A stretch of DNA of 64,000 bases from assembly GCA_001898505.1 (NCBI GenBank), contig MKTZ01000012.1, forward strand, positions 124,927 through 188,926, in the 5' to 3' direction. This DNA comes from Sphingobacteriales bacterium 50-39 (GTDB lineage: Bacteria > Bacteroidota > Bacteroidia > Chitinophagales > Chitinophagaceae). This document shows, piece by piece, positions 41,497 through 49,969 of this stretch; within the stretch, counting starts at the first letter, position 1; every line of letters starts with the position of its first letter. The notes beneath the pieces were generated by a model. The model did no database searches. It was not told the origin of the DNA and was given only the letters and a program-made list of their open reading frames with translations. The position numbers and the translations under genes were made by a program.

Positions 41497-43011
41497 ATGA
41501 AATTGAATTTTAGCTTAAAAGCAAGACGAACAGATGAACAGTATGCGCGTGTAAGGGTCTGGACAACGGACAAGCAATGGGAGCTGTATGAAGCGCTCCT
41601 GTCTGCGCATCTTTATGATTCCTTCTATCATCAGCCGGCCGAACAAGTTGCCGTCATCCGGAGGTTGGTCCGGGACAACGATCCATTCTTTGTCGCAAGG
41701 CTGGCGATATACTTTGGGGAGCAGCTGCATCTCCGGACCCTGTCGCTTGTCCTGACGGCTGAGCTGGCGGGGGGCTGCAAGGACAAGGCGCTCATCGGCG
41801 GATTGGTTGGCCGTGTGATCCAGCAGGCCAGTGAGATACCTGTCTGGCTGGACTATTATGCACAAGTCAGAAATGGGGGAAGGGCGGTACCCTCCATCCT
41901 GCGGAAGAGCCTGGGCGCTCATTTCAATCGATTGGATACTTACCGGTGGGTCCGCTTGACAAAAGCGCAACAGGTGAGGCTACGATATGCTTTATCTACT
42001 ATCCGTCCCAAGGCGGCCGGCAAGGCGCAACAGGCTTTGTTCAGGAGGATACTGCAGGACAAGCTGCCTGCACGTAATGCCTGGCAGTCGGAATATGAGG
42101 CGCTGTTGCAGCAACATTACGACAGCCGCGAGCTAAGACAGTCAACACTGAGGGAAAAATGGAAGGAAGGTATTGTTACATTCAGAATGGGGTATAAGAC
42201 CCTGGTGGAAAAGCTTCCCGATGTCCTGGCCGCGGGCGTAAGCGGAAAGGTCCTGAAACTGGCGGCCGAATACCTGGGTAATGCCGCTGCCGTAACAGGC
42301 AGCCGTCTGTCGCCGCAGCAATTCCTCGAAGCGTACAGGAGACTGCAGCGGATGGAGCAGGGAGGGGCAGCCCTCTTGCGGGAAGCTCTGGAGCGGGCCA
42401 TCCTGCACAGTGCAGACAATCTGGCCGGCCTCGATGAGCGGGGCAGGATGGTCATTGCCATGGATATCAGTCCCAGCATGCGCTATCCCGTAAAGGAAGG
42501 CAGCCTTGTCGAGCGGTTTGACGTCGCGCCACTGCTGGCTGTGCTACTGGCGGGGAAAGGGGTGTCCGTATCCACCGGCATCATCGGCAATACCTGGAAG
42601 CATATGACGCTGTCTGCTCATCGCCTGTTCGATCAGCTGGATGAGCTGCGGAAAAAGGAAGGCGAGGCAGGATACGCCATCAATGCCCATCTCGTGATCA
42701 GGGATTTGCTGCGGAAGGGCGAGGTCGTGGACAAAGTGATGATCTTTACCGACACCACGCTATGGGATCACCGGCCTTTCAACCAGGGTGCGGAGGAAGA
42801 TTTGGGAAGGATATGGAGACAGTACCGGCAGATAGCGCCCCAGGCAAAGCTTTATCTTTTCGATCTGGCTGGATACGGTAAGAAGCCGTTGGAATGTCTG
42901 GGGGACGGGGTTTATCTGATGGCGGGGTGGAACGAAGGGGCGTTTCGCGTGCTCGAGGCGTTGGACGGCAATGCGGGGAATATGGAGGCAATAGAGAATA
43001 TTGCTATATGA
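41497..43011 (+). CDS. Ro60/TROVE-domain RNA-binding protein (Rsr-like)
   Basis: A 504-residue bacterial Ro60 orthologue. An N-terminal TROVE (HEAT-like ring) domain spans about residues 20-300 (DNDPFFVARLAIYFGEQLHLR, KSLGAHFNRLDTYR). A C-terminal vWA-like domain (about 315-490) carries the MIDAS motif D323-I-S-P-S327. Ro proteins bind Y RNAs and misfolded RNAs and, in bacteria, guide PNPase or aid rRNA maturation under stress. No RtcB or recognisable Y RNA gene is adjacent. An unusually strong AAGGAGGA ribosome site precedes the ATG, and a terminator stands just before that, so expression is probably controlled by attenuation. Confidence 0.92.
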   Translation: MKLNFSLKARRTDEQYARVRVWTTDKQWELYEALLSAHLYDSFYHQPAEQVAVIRRLVRDNDPFFVARLAIYFGEQLHLRTLSLVLTAELAGGCKDKALIGGLVGRVIQQASEIPVWLDYYAQVRNGGRAVPSILRKSLGAHFNRLDTYRWVRLTKAQQVRLRYALSTIRPKAAGKAQQALFRRILQDKLPARNAWQSEYEALLQQHYDSRELRQSTLREKWKEGIVTFRMGYKTLVEKLPDVLAAGVSGKVLKLAAEYLGNAAAVTGSRLSPQQFLEAYRRLQRMEQGGAALLREALERAILHSADNLAGLDERGRMVIAMDISPSMRYPVKEGSLVERFDVAPLLAVLLAGKGVSVSTGIIGNTWKHMTLSAHRLFDQLDELRKKEGEAGYAINAHLVIRDLLRKGEVVDKVMIFTDTTLWDHRPFNQGAEEDLGRIWRQYRQIAPQAKLYLFDLAGYGKKPLECLGDGVYLMAGWNEGAFRVLEALDGNAGNMEAIENIAI

Positions 43012-43041
43012 TTGGGTTCTAAAGGAGAAGGCAATATCAGG

Positions 43042-43077
43042 CGGCCCGGAGTAATTTTTCCGGGCCGTATTTTTTTT
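43042..43077 (+). terminator. Intrinsic terminator after the Ro60 gene
   Basis: CGGCCCGGA (43042-43050) pairs perfectly with TCCGGGCCG (43059-43067) and is followed by TAT and a run of T. It lies 31 bases after the stop at 43011. Confidence 0.88.
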
Positions 43078-43090
43078 CTATCTTAACAAT

Positions 43091-43636
43091 ATGGAACCTC
43101 CTTCATGGTCTGCCCATTTGAGCCGCATAAGGCAATTATTCTGGTTGTTCGCACTGTTGACCATTGGCTATATGATCTGGGCCAGGAGCTATCTGTCCCC
43201 ATTGACCTCGGGGGAAATCGTTCAATTTGAGATAGCCAAGACCATGGATCGGGCTCAACAGATCATCCAGGAATGGAAGAATACGGGCAAATATGAGCAG
43301 GGTGTCAGGAGCACGACTGTGGCGTTCTTCTTCATTATACTTTATACGCTGAGTATCGGATTGGGCTGCCGGTTTATATCAGCCTGTACGGGCAATGAGA
43401 TCCTTGCCAAAGGGGGGCGGGGGTTTGCGTGGTTGATCATTATAGCTACTATCTGTGACATCATTGAAAATATTACATTATCCAGGACTTTGTCGGGACA
43501 TATTTCAAAGGTGAACCTTCTTCTTGCTTATAACCTCGCACGTATAAAATTCTCCATCGTCATTGTTTGCCTGCTTTTTATAATGGCCTGCTCCCTGTAC
43601 TGGCTGATCGGCCGGCTGGCGGGAGACAAAAAGTGA
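43091..43636 (+). CDS. Hypothetical four-helix membrane protein
   Basis: A 181-residue integral membrane protein that I do not recognise. Four hydrophobic segments lie at about 15-32 (LFWLFALLTIGYMIWA), 75-96 (TTVAFFFIILYTLSIGLGC), 108-130 (GFAWLIIIATICDIIENITL) and 150-172 (FSIVIVCLLFIMACSLYWLI). A loop of about 40 residues between the first two is probably periplasmic. It stands between the Ro60 terminator and the polysaccharide locus and appears to be a single-gene unit. Function unknown. Confidence 0.7.
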   Translation: MEPPSWSAHLSRIRQLFWLFALLTIGYMIWARSYLSPLTSGEIVQFEIAKTMDRAQQIIQEWKNTGKYEQGVRSTTVAFFFIILYTLSIGLGCRFISACTGNEILAKGGRGFAWLIIIATICDIIENITLSRTLSGHISKVNLLLAYNLARIKFSIVIVCLLFIMACSLYWLIGRLAGDKK

Positions 43637-43698
43637 GAATTCAGGGCAACGAGCTGTTTTTCAATTGTCAATTAAGGATATGGAATATTAAAATCTCC

Positions 43699-43706
43699 TA
43701 TATTTG
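43699..43706 (+). promoter_or_regulatory. Candidate promoter of the polysaccharide operon
   Basis: TATATTTG is a perfect TAnnTTTG -7 box. No TTG stands at the proper -33 spacing. It would start a transcript near 43713 and leave an untranslated leader of about 290 bases before upxY. Confidence 0.45.
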
Positions 43707-44001
43707 CAACCATGGGACTTAAAAGCCACCGGTAAGAAAATCATAAGAGAGCTAATACAATAAACTGGGGTTATAAGTAGTTTTTGTGGCTTACTTCCCA
43801 ATATCCTTTAAATTTATGTAGTCCTGTGAAGAATAAGTTGATTGTGCTTTTATTATAAAGTCATGTGATAGGGTATAAGGAGTAATTCTTGACGAATGCT
43901 CGCTTGTACCCTTTTCGCTTTTTATCCCTAACCCGTAGAAAATTTAATTGGCTAATAATCAATTTGTTGCATTTTTACCATGTGACTGAGGTGGCGAAGC
44001 T
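43707..44001 (+). other. Long untranslated leader before upxY
   Basis: This stretch, within the 365-base gap 43637-44001, shows no gene. It contains AAGCCAC (43723-43729) complementary to GTGGCTT (43786-43792) and is otherwise AT-rich. Long leaders are the normal site of action of UpxY-type antiterminators in Bacteroides capsule loci; the same role here is inference. Confidence 0.4.
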
Positions 44002-44508
44002 ATGTCTGAAATTGTAAAATACTGGTATGTGTTGTACACGAAGCCCCGCTGGGAGAAGAAAGTATTTTCGCTCCTCGATGAAAGGGGATTTGAAGCATAC
44101 TGTCCTTTGACCAGGGTACAGAGGAAGTGGAGTGACCGGATGAAGTGGGTGGAGGAGCCATTGTTCAAGTCGTATGTTTTTGTACGGGTGACGCCGGAGG
44201 AACTTGCAAGGGTGAGGCTGGTCGGCGGGGTAGTGAATTTTGTGTATTGGCTTGGAAAGCCGGCGGTGGTAAAGCGGGAAGAGATCGAGACCATTCGCAA
44301 ATTTCTTCATGACTACAGGGATGTACAGGCTGTACCGCTTGACCTCCGGGAAAATATGCAGGTAACTGTCATCCAGGGTGCTTTCATGAATAAAAAGGGA
44401 GTTGTACGGAAAATCATCCATAATAAAGTCCAGGTCATCATTGAAAGCATTGGTTATTCGCTGGTCGCTATGATTGACAAATCCAATTTGACAATGGTCG
44501 AGAGATAA
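44002..44508 (+). CDS. UpxY-family NusG-like antiterminator
   Basis: A 168-residue NusG paralogue. The NGN domain (about residues 8-105) shows YWYVLYTKPRWEKKVFSLL, FEAYCPLTRVQRKWSDR and PLFKSYVFVRVTPEE; a short KOW-type region follows (VTVIQGAFMNKKGVV). Such proteins lead surface-polysaccharide operons in Bacteroidota and let RNA polymerase read through the long transcript, usually acting at the operon's own leader. It is the first gene of the locus and is preceded by a leader of about 290 bases. wza starts 35 bases after it. Confidence 0.92.
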   Translation: MSEIVKYWYVLYTKPRWEKKVFSLLDERGFEAYCPLTRVQRKWSDRMKWVEEPLFKSYVFVRVTPEELARVRLVGGVVNFVYWLGKPAVVKREEIETIRKFLHDYRDVQAVPLDLRENMQVTVIQGAFMNKKGVVRKIIHNKVQVIIESIGYSLVAMIDKSNLTMVER

Positions 44509-44543
44509 TAATAAATTAATTTAAACGATAATCCCTTTTTTGA

Positions 44544-45386
44544 ATGGCGTTTAATTATCCTTCAGTACGGAATGCTTTTGGGCTTTGTGGGCCCTGTTTG
44601 GTGTTCCTGGCGTTTGTGTTCAGTTCCTGTGGAAATACCAGGCAGTTTACCTACCTGCAGGGCAAATTTGACACTGCGCGTCTTAGTCAGATAAATGTCA
44701 CCGATCCGGTGATCCAGAAAGGAGACTTACTGAGTGTCATAGTCTACAGTGATAATCCACAGGCCACCGCCCTCTACAATCAATCTGTCATCATCGCTCC
44801 TTCAAGCGGAAGCAGCAGTTCGACTGGAAATGGCGGAGTTGCGGCAGGATTTTCGGGAGCATCTCCTACAACTGCGGGGTACCTGGTGGATGAACAGGGG
44901 AATATTCAATTCCAGGGGCTCGGTGTTCTCCACGTGGAAGGTTTGACCCGGGGTGGGTTGAGAGCGATACTGGACTCGAGCTTAAAAGAGTATTTAAAAA
45001 ATCCCTATTACACCATCCGATTTCTCAATTATAAATTCACCATGCTGGGAGAGGTCGCCAGGCAAGGGGTATATAGTATACCGGGGGACCATATAAATCT
45101 TCTGGAAGCTATAGGCATGGCCGGGGACCTTACATTTTATGGACGAAGGGACAATATACTGGTAATTCGTGTCAATGAGGGGAAACGGGAATATGCCCGT
45201 CTGGACCTTACAAAGCCGGAGATCATGGCTTCTCCTTATTTTTACCTGCAACAAAATGATGTGGTATACGTTGAACAGACCAGGAAAAAGATTGCTGCAA
45301 ATGACCAGGTCACCTTTAGAAATATTACAGTCGCCACCAGCCTGGTGAGCATGTTTGCCTTGTTGTATACCATATTTAAAAAATAA
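44544..45386 (+). CDS. wza: Polysaccharide export outer-membrane lipoprotein (Wza-like)
   Basis: A 280-residue outer-membrane polysaccharide exporter. The N-terminus carries a lipobox (FSSC). A poly_export domain follows (VIQKGDLLSVIVYSDNPQ), then an SLBB domain (NYKFTMLGEVARQGVYSIPG), and a C-terminal hydrophobic segment that could be the membrane-spanning helix of a Wza octamer. It is shorter than E. coli Wza (379). It would form the outer-membrane channel for the glycan made by this operon, together with the Wzc protein encoded next. Confidence 0.92.
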   Translation: MAFNYPSVRNAFGLCGPCLVFLAFVFSSCGNTRQFTYLQGKFDTARLSQINVTDPVIQKGDLLSVIVYSDNPQATALYNQSVIIAPSSGSSSSTGNGGVAAGFSGASPTTAGYLVDEQGNIQFQGLGVLHVEGLTRGGLRAILDSSLKEYLKNPYYTIRFLNYKFTMLGEVARQGVYSIPGDHINLLEAIGMAGDLTFYGRRDNILVIRVNEGKREYARLDLTKPEIMASPYFYLQQNDVVYVEQTRKKIAANDQVTFRNITVATSLVSMFALLYTIFKK

Positions 45387-45403
45387 ACAGCTCAAATTTT
45401 TCA

Positions 45404-47815
45404 ATGCCTGAACAGATCAAAGATCTCTTTGTGCCCGAGACGCTTGCACAACAGGATAATTCCCGGGCCTTCAATCCAAAGGATTTTTTAATGAAATACC
45501 TTAGGTATTTGCCCTGGATAGTTATGAGCGCTATTCTCTTCCTGGTCCTGGCATATGCAAAGGTCAGATACAGTACGCAGATCTATCGTGTCCAATCTTC
45601 GTTATTGATCAAAAATGAGCACGATGCGGGCGGCGGCAAGGGGGACAAGTTTGACGAATTGTTTATGAACCAGCAATCGATGAACTTGAGTAACGAAATG
45701 GAGATATTGAGGTCCCGGATGGTGCTTGAGCGGGTGGCAAAAGATCTTGGGCTCCAGCTTTCCTGCTATAGTAAAGGGACGGTGAGATCGAGCCTGCTTT
45801 ATCTCAATGTGCCTTTTGATCTGCAAATAGCGAAAATCCTGGATTCTTCACAGGCTTTCAGCTTCAAGGTCCAGGTGGTGAACAATAAACAATTTCTCCT
45901 GGATGGGAGCAAGACCCCTATTGAATTCGGCGAACCTTTCCAATTGGGGGGGAATTATTTCAGGCTGCTAAGAGATACTAACATCTCCCTGAAGAATTAT
46001 AATAGCCCTGACTTTATAATGATCTGGCAACCTTTACCTGCAGTAGCAAATGCGTTGGCTTCCAATCTTAAAGTGTTTCACCTCAATGATCAGTCCACTA
46101 TTCTAAATCTCAGCTTTGAAAATGAGAACAGCAGGCTCGGCAGCGATGTTCTGAGCACGCTCATGGCAGTATATGATTCCCTTATTATAGAAGATAAGAA
46201 CCGGATTGCCTTTAATACTTTGCGTTTTATCGACGAAAGGCTAAAAAGTCTTAAGGATGATCTCAATGGTGTGCAAACCAACATGGAGGACTTCATGATC
46301 CAGAACCAGGTATACAATCTTGACGAGCAATCGAAAAATTACCTGGGTATCATGAGTGAAGGTGAAAAGGAAAAAAATGAACGAGCCATACGGCTGCAGG
46401 TTGTGGAATGGCTGTTGGAATATATAAATGACTCGAAGAATAAATTCAACACCGTACCTACCAACCTGGGAATTGAAGAGCCAGCGTTGCTTCAATTAAT
46501 AGCGGAGTATAATAAATTGCAACTGGAAAGGGATGCTAACCTTAAAACCACACAAGCCAACAACCCGATGATCGTGGGCCTTGAAGGAGCCCTCGAAAAA
46601 GTGCGGTCGAATATTTACCAGGTATTACTGAATGTAAAACAGGCTTACCTTATTGCCGGCAATAACATAAACAAACGGGAGAGTGCAGTAAAAGGACAGA
46701 TCCGGAGTCTTCCCGGCAAGTCCATGCGATTGCTCGATATTCAACGTCAGCAAAAAATATTTGAAGAATTATACTCTTTCCTGTTGCAGAAGAAACTGGA
46801 AACATCGATCTCTTCCGCCAGTACAATTTCCAACTCCCGGGTAATTGAATCTGCCCTCATTCCCGGCAGCCTGGTAAGCCCTGATACCAAGAAGATCTAT
46901 ATGTTCTACCTGATGCTGGGCCTGTTGTTACCGGTGGGCGCCATTGCGATCATGGAGCTTTTGCGGGATAAGGTGGACAACCGAGGTGAAATTGAAGCTC
47001 GAACCGCTGCCCCGATCCTGGGCGAGGTCGGACATTCCAGCGATGGCCAGGCGCTAATTGTATCCAGGAATAGCCGGAGCTTTATATCCGAACAGTTCCG
47101 CATTATCCGGACTAATCTGCAATACATCACCGGGAAAAAAGATAAGCAGATAATTATGGTCACTTCTTCATTCAGCGGAGAGGGGAAATCCTTTATTAGT
47201 ACCAATATGGGCGCTGTAATGGCTCTCACCGGCAAAAAAACGGTGATCATGGAGTTTGATATCCGTAAACCGAAGATCATTTCAGGCCTGGACCTCAAAA
47301 GAAAGGCGGGAATTACCAATTATATCATCGGTATGAGCAATTTCGAGGATCTGCTGTTAAAAGTCGAAGACATAGAAAATCTCTATGTGATCCCTTGCGG
47401 GCCTATTCCGCCGAACCCTTCCGAATTATTATTGGACAAGAGATTAGATGAGCTGATGGAAGAAGTAAGCAGACATTTCGATGTTATCATTATGGATACA
47501 GCGCCTGTAGGCCTTGTAAGTGATGCCGTCAACCTGGGTCGTTTTGCCGATTGTACCCTTTATATCGTACGGCAGGGCTATACCTTCCGCAAGCAGCTGG
47601 TGCAGATAGATGAGCTGCACAAGGAGAAAAAGCTACCCGGATTGTGTCTGCTGATAAACGACGTAAAGCCGACGGGAGGCTATTATAGCAGCAGTGGGGG
47701 ATATGGCTATTATGGCGGATATTATTACGGAGCCAAATCAGGATATTTTGAAGAGGATAAAAAGGAAAAATCTTCCTTCTTCCTTCTCAACTGGTGGAAG
47801 CGATGGTTTTCATAA
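45404..47815 (+). CDS. wzc: Polysaccharide co-polymerase/BY-kinase (Wzc-like)
   Basis: An 803-residue Wzc-type protein: Wzz domain (about 20-115) with membrane helix WIVMSAILFLVLAYAKV, a long coiled periplasmic part, a second helix (YLMLGLLLPVGAIAI, about 506-522), and a cytoplasmic tyrosine autokinase. Walker A is SSFSGEGKS with K595, Walker A' is MEFDIRKP, Walker B is IIMDTAPVG. The C-terminus has a Tyr-rich cluster (GGYGYYGGYYYG), the usual autophosphorylation site. It controls chain length and couples to Wza. Its presence beside an ABC exporter is worth noting. Confidence 0.94.
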   Translation: MPEQIKDLFVPETLAQQDNSRAFNPKDFLMKYLRYLPWIVMSAILFLVLAYAKVRYSTQIYRVQSSLLIKNEHDAGGGKGDKFDELFMNQQSMNLSNEMEILRSRMVLERVAKDLGLQLSCYSKGTVRSSLLYLNVPFDLQIAKILDSSQAFSFKVQVVNNKQFLLDGSKTPIEFGEPFQLGGNYFRLLRDTNISLKNYNSPDFIMIWQPLPAVANALASNLKVFHLNDQSTILNLSFENENSRLGSDVLSTLMAVYDSLIIEDKNRIAFNTLRFIDERLKSLKDDLNGVQTNMEDFMIQNQVYNLDEQSKNYLGIMSEGEKEKNERAIRLQVVEWLLEYINDSKNKFNTVPTNLGIEEPALLQLIAEYNKLQLERDANLKTTQANNPMIVGLEGALEKVRSNIYQVLLNVKQAYLIAGNNINKRESAVKGQIRSLPGKSMRLLDIQRQQKIFEELYSFLLQKKLETSISSASTISNSRVIESALIPGSLVSPDTKKIYMFYLMLGLLLPVGAIAIMELLRDKVDNRGEIEARTAAPILGEVGHSSDGQALIVSRNSRSFISEQFRIIRTNLQYITGKKDKQIIMVTSSFSGEGKSFISTNMGAVMALTGKKTVIMEFDIRKPKIISGLDLKRKAGITNYIIGMSNFEDLLLKVEDIENLYVIPCGPIPPNPSELLLDKRLDELMEEVSRHFDVIIMDTAPVGLVSDAVNLGRFADCTLYIVRQGYTFRKQLVQIDELHKEKKLPGLCLLINDVKPTGGYYSSSGGYGYYGGYYYGAKSGYFEEDKKEKSSFFLLNWWKRWFS

Positions 47816-47836
47816 TTTAAAGAGCAAAAGACCCAA

Positions 47837-48685
47837 ATGGCTACTAAACAACCTGAGGTGCAAGAGCTAATAATAGAATCGGGGCGATCGGAAAAAAATT
47901 ACTGGATAGATCTCTGGAGATTCCGGGAGCTGTTCTATATCCTTAGCTGGCGGGACATTAAAGTGCGGTATAAACAAACTGTGATAGGGGCTGCATGGGG
48001 GGTGATCAGACCGCTGTTGACGATGGTTATATTTACGTTTGTCTTTGGCAGGCTGGGCAACCTGGACCAAAAGAGCTCTGTACCCTATCCTATCCTGGTA
48101 TTCTCCGGCCTTTTGCCCTGGCAGTTCTTTTCCTCTGCCCTTTCTGAAGCCAGTAATAGCCTCATCGGCAATTCCAATCTTATTACAAAGATCTACTTTC
48201 CCAGATTGATCATCCCGGCAAGTTCCATCATTGTCAGCCTGGTTGACCTGGGCATTACCTTTGGACTTCTCGTCGTGATAATGGGCTTCTTCAAATATCT
48301 CCCTCCAATACATATACTTTTTTTACCGGTGTTCGTTATCCTGGCATTCTTTGCATCATTCGGAGCCGGACTTTATGTGACAGCGCTAAATGTAAAATAC
48401 AGGGATTTCCGTTATATCATTCCCTTTATTGTTCAATTAGGTATTTATGTTACGCCAGTGGGTTATAGCAGTACGGTGGTGGCGCAGAAATACTCTGAGC
48501 AAGTGCGTTTTTGGTATTCGTTGAATCCGATGGTAGGGATCACCGACGGCTTTCGCTGGTGCATCATTGGAGAGCCTTTGTATTGGCCGGGGTTTTTCCT
48601 ATCCCTTGGTGTGAACTTGTTTTTTTTATGGTTGGGTGTCAGTTATTTCAGAAAGACTGAAAAATCTTTTGCAGATAATATATAA
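47837..48685 (+). CDS. wzm: Polysaccharide ABC exporter permease (Wzm-like)
   Basis: A 282-residue ABC-2 type permease with six predicted membrane helices. Typical features are the amphipathic RFRELFYILSWRDIKVRYKQT entry before helix 1 and the GAAWGVIRPLLTMVIFTFVF helix, plus YFPRLIIPASS and PVGYSS. It pairs with the ATPase encoded 3 bases downstream to move a lipid-linked glycan across the inner membrane. No Wzx flippase or Wzy polymerase is visible in this window. Confidence 0.93.
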   Translation: MATKQPEVQELIIESGRSEKNYWIDLWRFRELFYILSWRDIKVRYKQTVIGAAWGVIRPLLTMVIFTFVFGRLGNLDQKSSVPYPILVFSGLLPWQFFSSALSEASNSLIGNSNLITKIYFPRLIIPASSIIVSLVDLGITFGLLVVIMGFFKYLPPIHILFLPVFVILAFFASFGAGLYVTALNVKYRDFRYIIPFIVQLGIYVTPVGYSSTVVAQKYSEQVRFWYSLNPMVGITDGFRWCIIGEPLYWPGFFLSLGVNLFFLWLGVSYFRKTEKSFADNI

Positions 48686-48688
48686 AAA

Positions 48689-49945
48689 ATGGCCAAGCCG
48701 GTGATTAAAGTAGAGCAGATATCAAAGAAATTCGTAATTTCTCATGAAAGCGCTGAGCGGTATACCTCTTTGCGGGATGTGATCGCTAAGAAGGCAGGCA
48801 ATTTGATGGGCCGGGGCAAAACACCGGACCAGGCCCGCCGGGAAGTATTCTATGCATTGAATGATATCAGTTTCGATGTTCAGGCAGGCGACAGGGTGGG
48901 TATCATCGGCCGTAATGGAGCCGGCAAGAGCACTTTGCTGAAGGTTCTTAGCCGCATCACGGAACCAAGCAGTGGCCGTATCGCCATTTCCGGCCGTGTG
49001 GCCAGTCTCCTGGAAGTAGGCACAGGATTCCACCCTGAGCTTACGGGCAGGGAAAATATCTTTCTAAATGGAGCCATTCTCGGAATGAGCCGGGCGGAGA
49101 TACGCAAGAAATTCGATGAGATCGTCAGCTTCGCGGAAATCGAAAAATTCCTGGATACACCGGTAAAGCGTTACAGCAGCGGTATGTATGTTCGCCTTGC
49201 CTTTGCCGTTGCTGCTCACCTGGAGCCGGAGATTCTCATCGTGGATGAAGTACTTGCGGTTGGAGATTCCCAGTTCCAGAAAAAATGTCTTGGGAAAATG
49301 GAGGATGTGAGTAAAAATGAAGGCCGCACGGTTTTGTTCGTGAGCCATAATATGGGGGTCATCGCTCAATTATGTAATGTCGCCATTTTGCTTAATAAAG
49401 GCACCATCGAAGCCAATGGTCCAGTGAATGCCATTGTGGACAGGTACATCAGCAATAATGGAAATGCGGGTACGAACTCTTACACGCGTGCGGAAAACAT
49501 AGTCGACAATAAAAGAAATTATTTTAATAAAATTTGTACTGTAAACTCTGCCAACGATGTTATTTCGGACTTCTCCTTCGATGAGGAGATCAGGCTGGAG
49601 TTCGATTTTACGCTGAATGAGATCGTGCCGAACCTGCTGATAGGGATTGCAATGTTGAATAAATATCAGAGCAGGGTATTTACCATCCTGAAACCAGTCT
49701 CTTTTTTCAATAATTACCGTGACAACAGGTATCGCGGGGCTGTAACCCTGCCCTCTTCTACGATAGCCCCCAATACTTATTCATTTGTTTTTCAGATATG
49801 GGTAAAGGATGGCGATGTGTCGAAATATGATAACCTGGAAAATATATGTTCTGTTAAAATACATGATTCCGGCACGGAGTACGCTATCTATGAAGGATAT
49901 GATTATGGGAATGTGATAATTACCGCGAATTGGTCGACTGAATAA
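48689..49945 (+). CDS. wzt: Polysaccharide ABC exporter ATPase with C-terminal domain (Wzt-like)
   Basis: A 418-residue ABC ATPase. Walker A is GRNGAGKST, the signature YSSGMYVRLAFAV, Walker B ILIVDEVLAVGD, and the H-loop VLFVSHN. A C-terminal domain (about 265-418) is present, as in Wzt proteins that bind a modified, often methylated, non-reducing chain end before export. The two methyltransferase genes directly downstream fit such a capping step. It starts 3 bases after the permease gene. Confidence 0.93.
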   Translation: MAKPVIKVEQISKKFVISHESAERYTSLRDVIAKKAGNLMGRGKTPDQARREVFYALNDISFDVQAGDRVGIIGRNGAGKSTLLKVLSRITEPSSGRIAISGRVASLLEVGTGFHPELTGRENIFLNGAILGMSRAEIRKKFDEIVSFAEIEKFLDTPVKRYSSGMYVRLAFAVAAHLEPEILIVDEVLAVGDSQFQKKCLGKMEDVSKNEGRTVLFVSHNMGVIAQLCNVAILLNKGTIEANGPVNAIVDRYISNNGNAGTNSYTRAENIVDNKRNYFNKICTVNSANDVISDFSFDEEIRLEFDFTLNEIVPNLLIGIAMLNKYQSRVFTILKPVSFFNNYRDNRYRGAVTLPSSTIAPNTYSFVFQIWVKDGDVSKYDNLENICSVKIHDSGTEYAIYEGYDYGNVIITANWSTE

Positions 49946-49969
49946 ATCTGGCAATTGGATATATAAATC

